Positions 61,170 through 64,000 of a stretch of 64,000 bases of DNA are shown piece after piece. This stretch comes from Pohlia nutans (taxonomy: Eukaryota > Streptophyta > Bryopsida > Bryales > Mniaceae), in the NCBI GenBank assembly GCA_022496805.1, contig CM040093.1, positions 10,258,713 through 10,322,712 on the forward strand, read 5' to 3'. A program made the position numbers and the translations under genes. The notes under the pieces were generated by a model. The model did no database searches and had not been told where the DNA came from. It saw nothing but the letters and a program-made list of their open reading frames with translations. Positions within the stretch are counted from its first letter, which is position 1; each line of letters opens with the position of its first letter.

Positions 61170-61541
61170 GGCCGCTTCACACTATGGCCGAAGGTCGAGA
61201 GACCGTCAATTTCTACCAATCGGATTGCAAGAAACCAAGAATTCGGCCTCTCGACCTTTCACATTAGAGGCCAAAGTTCAAAGGCCGTCGCCCTTCAAAA
61301 TGCCTACATGGCAGCACTTTGTGACCAAGGTTGACGCCTTGACAAACTCTCGAAGGAAGTTTGGGTCGAACGGGAATAAAAACCCAAACTATGGTCGAGA
61401 GGCCGTCGATGTTTTTTTTATAAAAAAATCAAAACTATATTTTATTACCTATTTTCAGCCCATTTCTTTGGACTCTCAACAAAGTTTGGCCACTCAATCC
61501 CATGGCCTCTCGACTTGGACGGCCATAGTGTGAAGCAGCCC
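61170..61541. mobile_element. PIF/Harbinger-type MITE (372 bp) with TTA duplication
   Basis: Ends GGGCCGCTTCACACTATGGC and GCCATAGTGTGAAGCAGCCC, flanked by TTA at 61,167-61,169 and 61,542-61,544. Motif GGTCGAGAG-CCGTC and its complement recur inside. Related to 29,952-30,115. Confidence 0.85.
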
Positions 61542-63379
61542 TTATTAATTTCCAGACCACAGTTTATTGCAAAGGAAGCACCCACTGTTATGATCATGGC
61601 AATGATCCTGATTGCCTCCATTCAGTCATCGTTTCGTTGAAGGTCTACATGGCTATACTAAGCCAATGATCTCTTTGCGTGGTTTCCCGGCCCCTTCAGG
61701 ATGAAAAAAAGGATCCTTTGCCTGAATAGAGTAACTTGGGTTAGTAACCGATAAGATACTCTTTTTGAAAAGCCATGATTTTTGAATTGCAACTCATAAG
61801 ATTTGAATTCAATCATTTGAATTCTGAAAATTTTACGAGTTGCAATTCAAAATTTTAGCAATTGAAAATCTTATGAGTTGCAAAATGGTCTGCGTCATTT
61901 GAAGTGGACAGTTTGGAGTGGACAAAGCTCACATTTGAAATATAAAGCATAGGAGTTTTTTTATTTCGGGAAAAATAATGCCAAATAATAAGACATTTAT
62001 TTCCGGACAAAGGGAGTACTAGATTATGGTGATTATGATATTCTGTTTCCAAATCCAGCACCTACTCCCTGCTGTTGCACAATAAACATTTACTACTAGG
62101 ACCAAACTCACCAACTCCCGAAAGTTCTAATACGGTATGTATACCTTGCTGTGTATATCTGAGCATGGTTATAATACTATCTTAATTTTTATTGGGTCTT
62201 GTAGGTAATTTAAAAAATGATTCCAACACATCTTTGCATGAACACTAAATGAAAAACTTATGGATGTTCAAAGTATTAATTATATAGGTGTATCCAAAAT
62301 CAACCCTACGCTCTTGTGTTCACTCTGTACACACTTCCAGCAAGAAAAGCTATAGAGCTTGCTTATCCCTAGATAATGATCGCAATTAAGTGTCGTTATC
62401 TTATTCCTTTGCTCCGTTCACAATCTCAAGAACACTACAAGGAGAAGGCGTCGCATTTCATTTGGTAGGTGAGTCAACGGCGCCACTTCGCACTCACTGC
62501 CTAGGTGCTCAAGACTTGGTATCTGCACAAATCAAGTTCACAAATCAAGTCATTCCTTCCGCAATCAAATTATATCAGACAAATAAAAAGCATAATCAGT
62601 ACATGGTTGGAAGTTTGTACAGAGTGAACACGAGTGTTGCATAATCAGTGCATGGTTGGAAGTGTGTACAGACAACATTTTTTTGGCAGGGAAAAAAAAA
62701 AAAAAAAAAAAAAAAAACGCGTTAAGTTGAAAAATGCCAAAATCTAGGACAGTTATTTCCGGACGGAGGGAGTAATAATTTGATGACAACATTATTCACA
62801 CGAGTGGTCCATTCAAGCTAATATGAACCGGCTAAGTTGTCGGCCATGCTATTTCAGTGCTTTTTTGGAGGCATTTTCAATGTGATGTTTGATTTAAATT
62901 GTTATTAGAAAGGAAAGTGATTAGTCAATGTTTGCAACATGTATATAAATCACATATTACAAGATGAAAGCAATATTGTAAAAATTTGGTATTAAAAACA
63001 CTAAAATAGCTCTATCATCAGTGGTTTTGATGACTCACTAAGGACTTTTCTAAATGATAAATAGCATTGTTTTAGTAAATTTTTTGAGATAATCAAATGA
63101 GAATGATGATTATGTGAATGAAAAATGTAATCAATACATTAAAAATTTGTTCTTTGAATAAAAATATAGACTTTTTTTTGTTTCTAACGAGTCTCGAAAG
63201 GACTCTCCAAAGCACTCAAAACAAGGCACCCTTGGCTCGTATTAGCTTAAATGGACCCACCCCTATGCTTCAAGGACACATAAGATGCTTGAGGTCTTAT
63301 TTGGAATCCACACTAAGAAGAGTGTAATCATCTCTAGAACATCCATGTATTTAGAGCAAAGCATGCAATGACAACACTT
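61542..63379. other. intergenic with Stowaway-type ends and a short tandem repeat
   Basis: TTATTTCCGGACAAAGGGAG at about 61,996 and TTATTTCCGGACGGAGGGAG at about 62,755, each followed by TA, match the CTCCCTCCGTCC end of plant Stowaway/Mariner MITEs, both as right ends only. A tandem pair of about 50-bp units (CATAATCAGT-CATGGTTGGA) is at 62,590-62,675, and a poly(A) run at 62,691-62,717. No gene. Confidence 0.55.
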
Positions 63380-63763
63380 TTAACCCCTAAGCGTCCACTA
63401 TGTATTTTCTATAGTGTAGGAAAATTGGACCCCCTGTTGCAAATCATTTGTTTGTGTGAAAGATAACTTTAGTTTGGCACAATCACTAGAAGAAAAGAGG
63501 GACTTGTTCACTCAGCCTGGAGTGGGATTCTGAGTGAATTTGGCCACATTTGAGTGAGTTTGGTCACATTTGAGTGAACATGCTCAGTGTACAAGTCCCT
63601 ATTTTCTTCTAGTGAATCAACACTATTGATCTTGTAGTATAGAACAAGAGCTTTAAAATGATATATTACAATTAAAAACCGATGTAAAATGAGAAATGCC
63701 ACCATTGCAAAGTTCATTGATGCAAGATGGCCATATTGGGCGTTTTAGACGCTTAGGGGTTAA
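63380..63763. mobile_element. TTAA MITE, family H, with nested CACTA MITE
   Basis: Ends TTAACCCCTAAGCGTCC and GACGCTTAGGGGTTAA. A CACTA-type element lies inside at 63,484-63,614. Removing that, the host element would be about 250 bp. Confidence 0.82.
63484..63614. mobile_element. CACTA-type MITE (131 bp) with 3-bp target duplication
   Basis: Ends CACTAGAAGAAAAGAGGGAC and GTCCCTATTTTCTTCTAGTG form inverted repeats, flanked by AAT at 63,481-63,483 and 63,615-63,617. The 3-bp duplication and CACTA ends define the superfamily. Confidence 0.88.
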
Positions 63764-64000
63764 CATTCCTCATCTTATCGATCATGACACTAAATAGAAT
63801 ATAATTCAATGTACGTACCTGATCGACCACCGTGGCTCACTCGGGAGTGGAAAGAACTATGAATTAGTACGTCATTGATCACCAGTCACAAGGAGATCCT
63901 TTGGGATTCCCCTACAGGAAGAGGGGAAATTCAAGAAAATTCCCATGTAGGAATGGAGCTTGAAATGGATCTCAAATTTTCCCACCAAATTGTTTATAGG
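63764..64000. other. intergenic, no gene seen
   Basis: Nothing recognisable up to the window edge. Confidence 0.35.

Overview
The window looks like nuclear DNA from a land plant. The main evidence is a spliced gene for a filament-like plant protein (FPP, the DUF869 coiled-coil family), which is plant-specific. Supporting evidence is the mix of plant-type mobile elements: hAT, PIF/Harbinger-, CACTA- and Stowaway-like miniature elements (MITEs) and LINE 3' ends with A-rich tails. I cannot fix the lineage from sequence alone. The FPP gene has at least nine coding exons and many elements belong to families I do not recognise, so a seedless or other non-model plant is possible.

Layout. 1-4.7 kb holds a small-protein gene on the minus strand (2501-2695) and two MITEs. 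4.76-7.87 kb is a dispersed repeat that recurs in direct orientation at 57.03-59.46 kb. 7.89-12.4 kb carries the FPP gene, whose 5' exons are missing next to the end of that repeat. 12.4-19.7 kb is intergenic, with MITEs and one near-perfect hairpin. 20.7-23.0 kb is a hAT transposase pseudogene on the minus strand, followed by a long (CAA)n tract and a GC-rich tandem repeat.

24.3-52.6 kb is dominated by a very large inverted repeat. The near-identical inner arms (24,575-31,283 and 44,697-51,404, about 6.7 kb each) are separated by about 13.4 kb. More diverged outer extensions (24,316-24,574 and about 52,350-52,629) each carry a G-box plus TATA, like a promoter. The inner right junction contains an extra copy of about 600 bp of the arm, which suggests replication template switching. 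The spacer contains two large foldback elements, LINE remnants and several MITEs. 53.7-54.0 kb is a second small-protein gene that resembles the one at 2.5 kb. The rest, to 64 kb, is MITE-rich intergenic DNA.

The most distinctive system is a set of MITE families whose ends read TTAA-CCCCTAA (or CCCTTTAG) and the complement, always at TTAA. Two filled/empty site comparisons inside the window support TTAA target-site duplication, the hallmark of the piggyBac superfamily, which is not usual for plant MITEs. No autonomous transposase for them is visible here. Only three coding loci (FPP and the two small proteins) look like host genes; most other open frames are chance frames in repeats.
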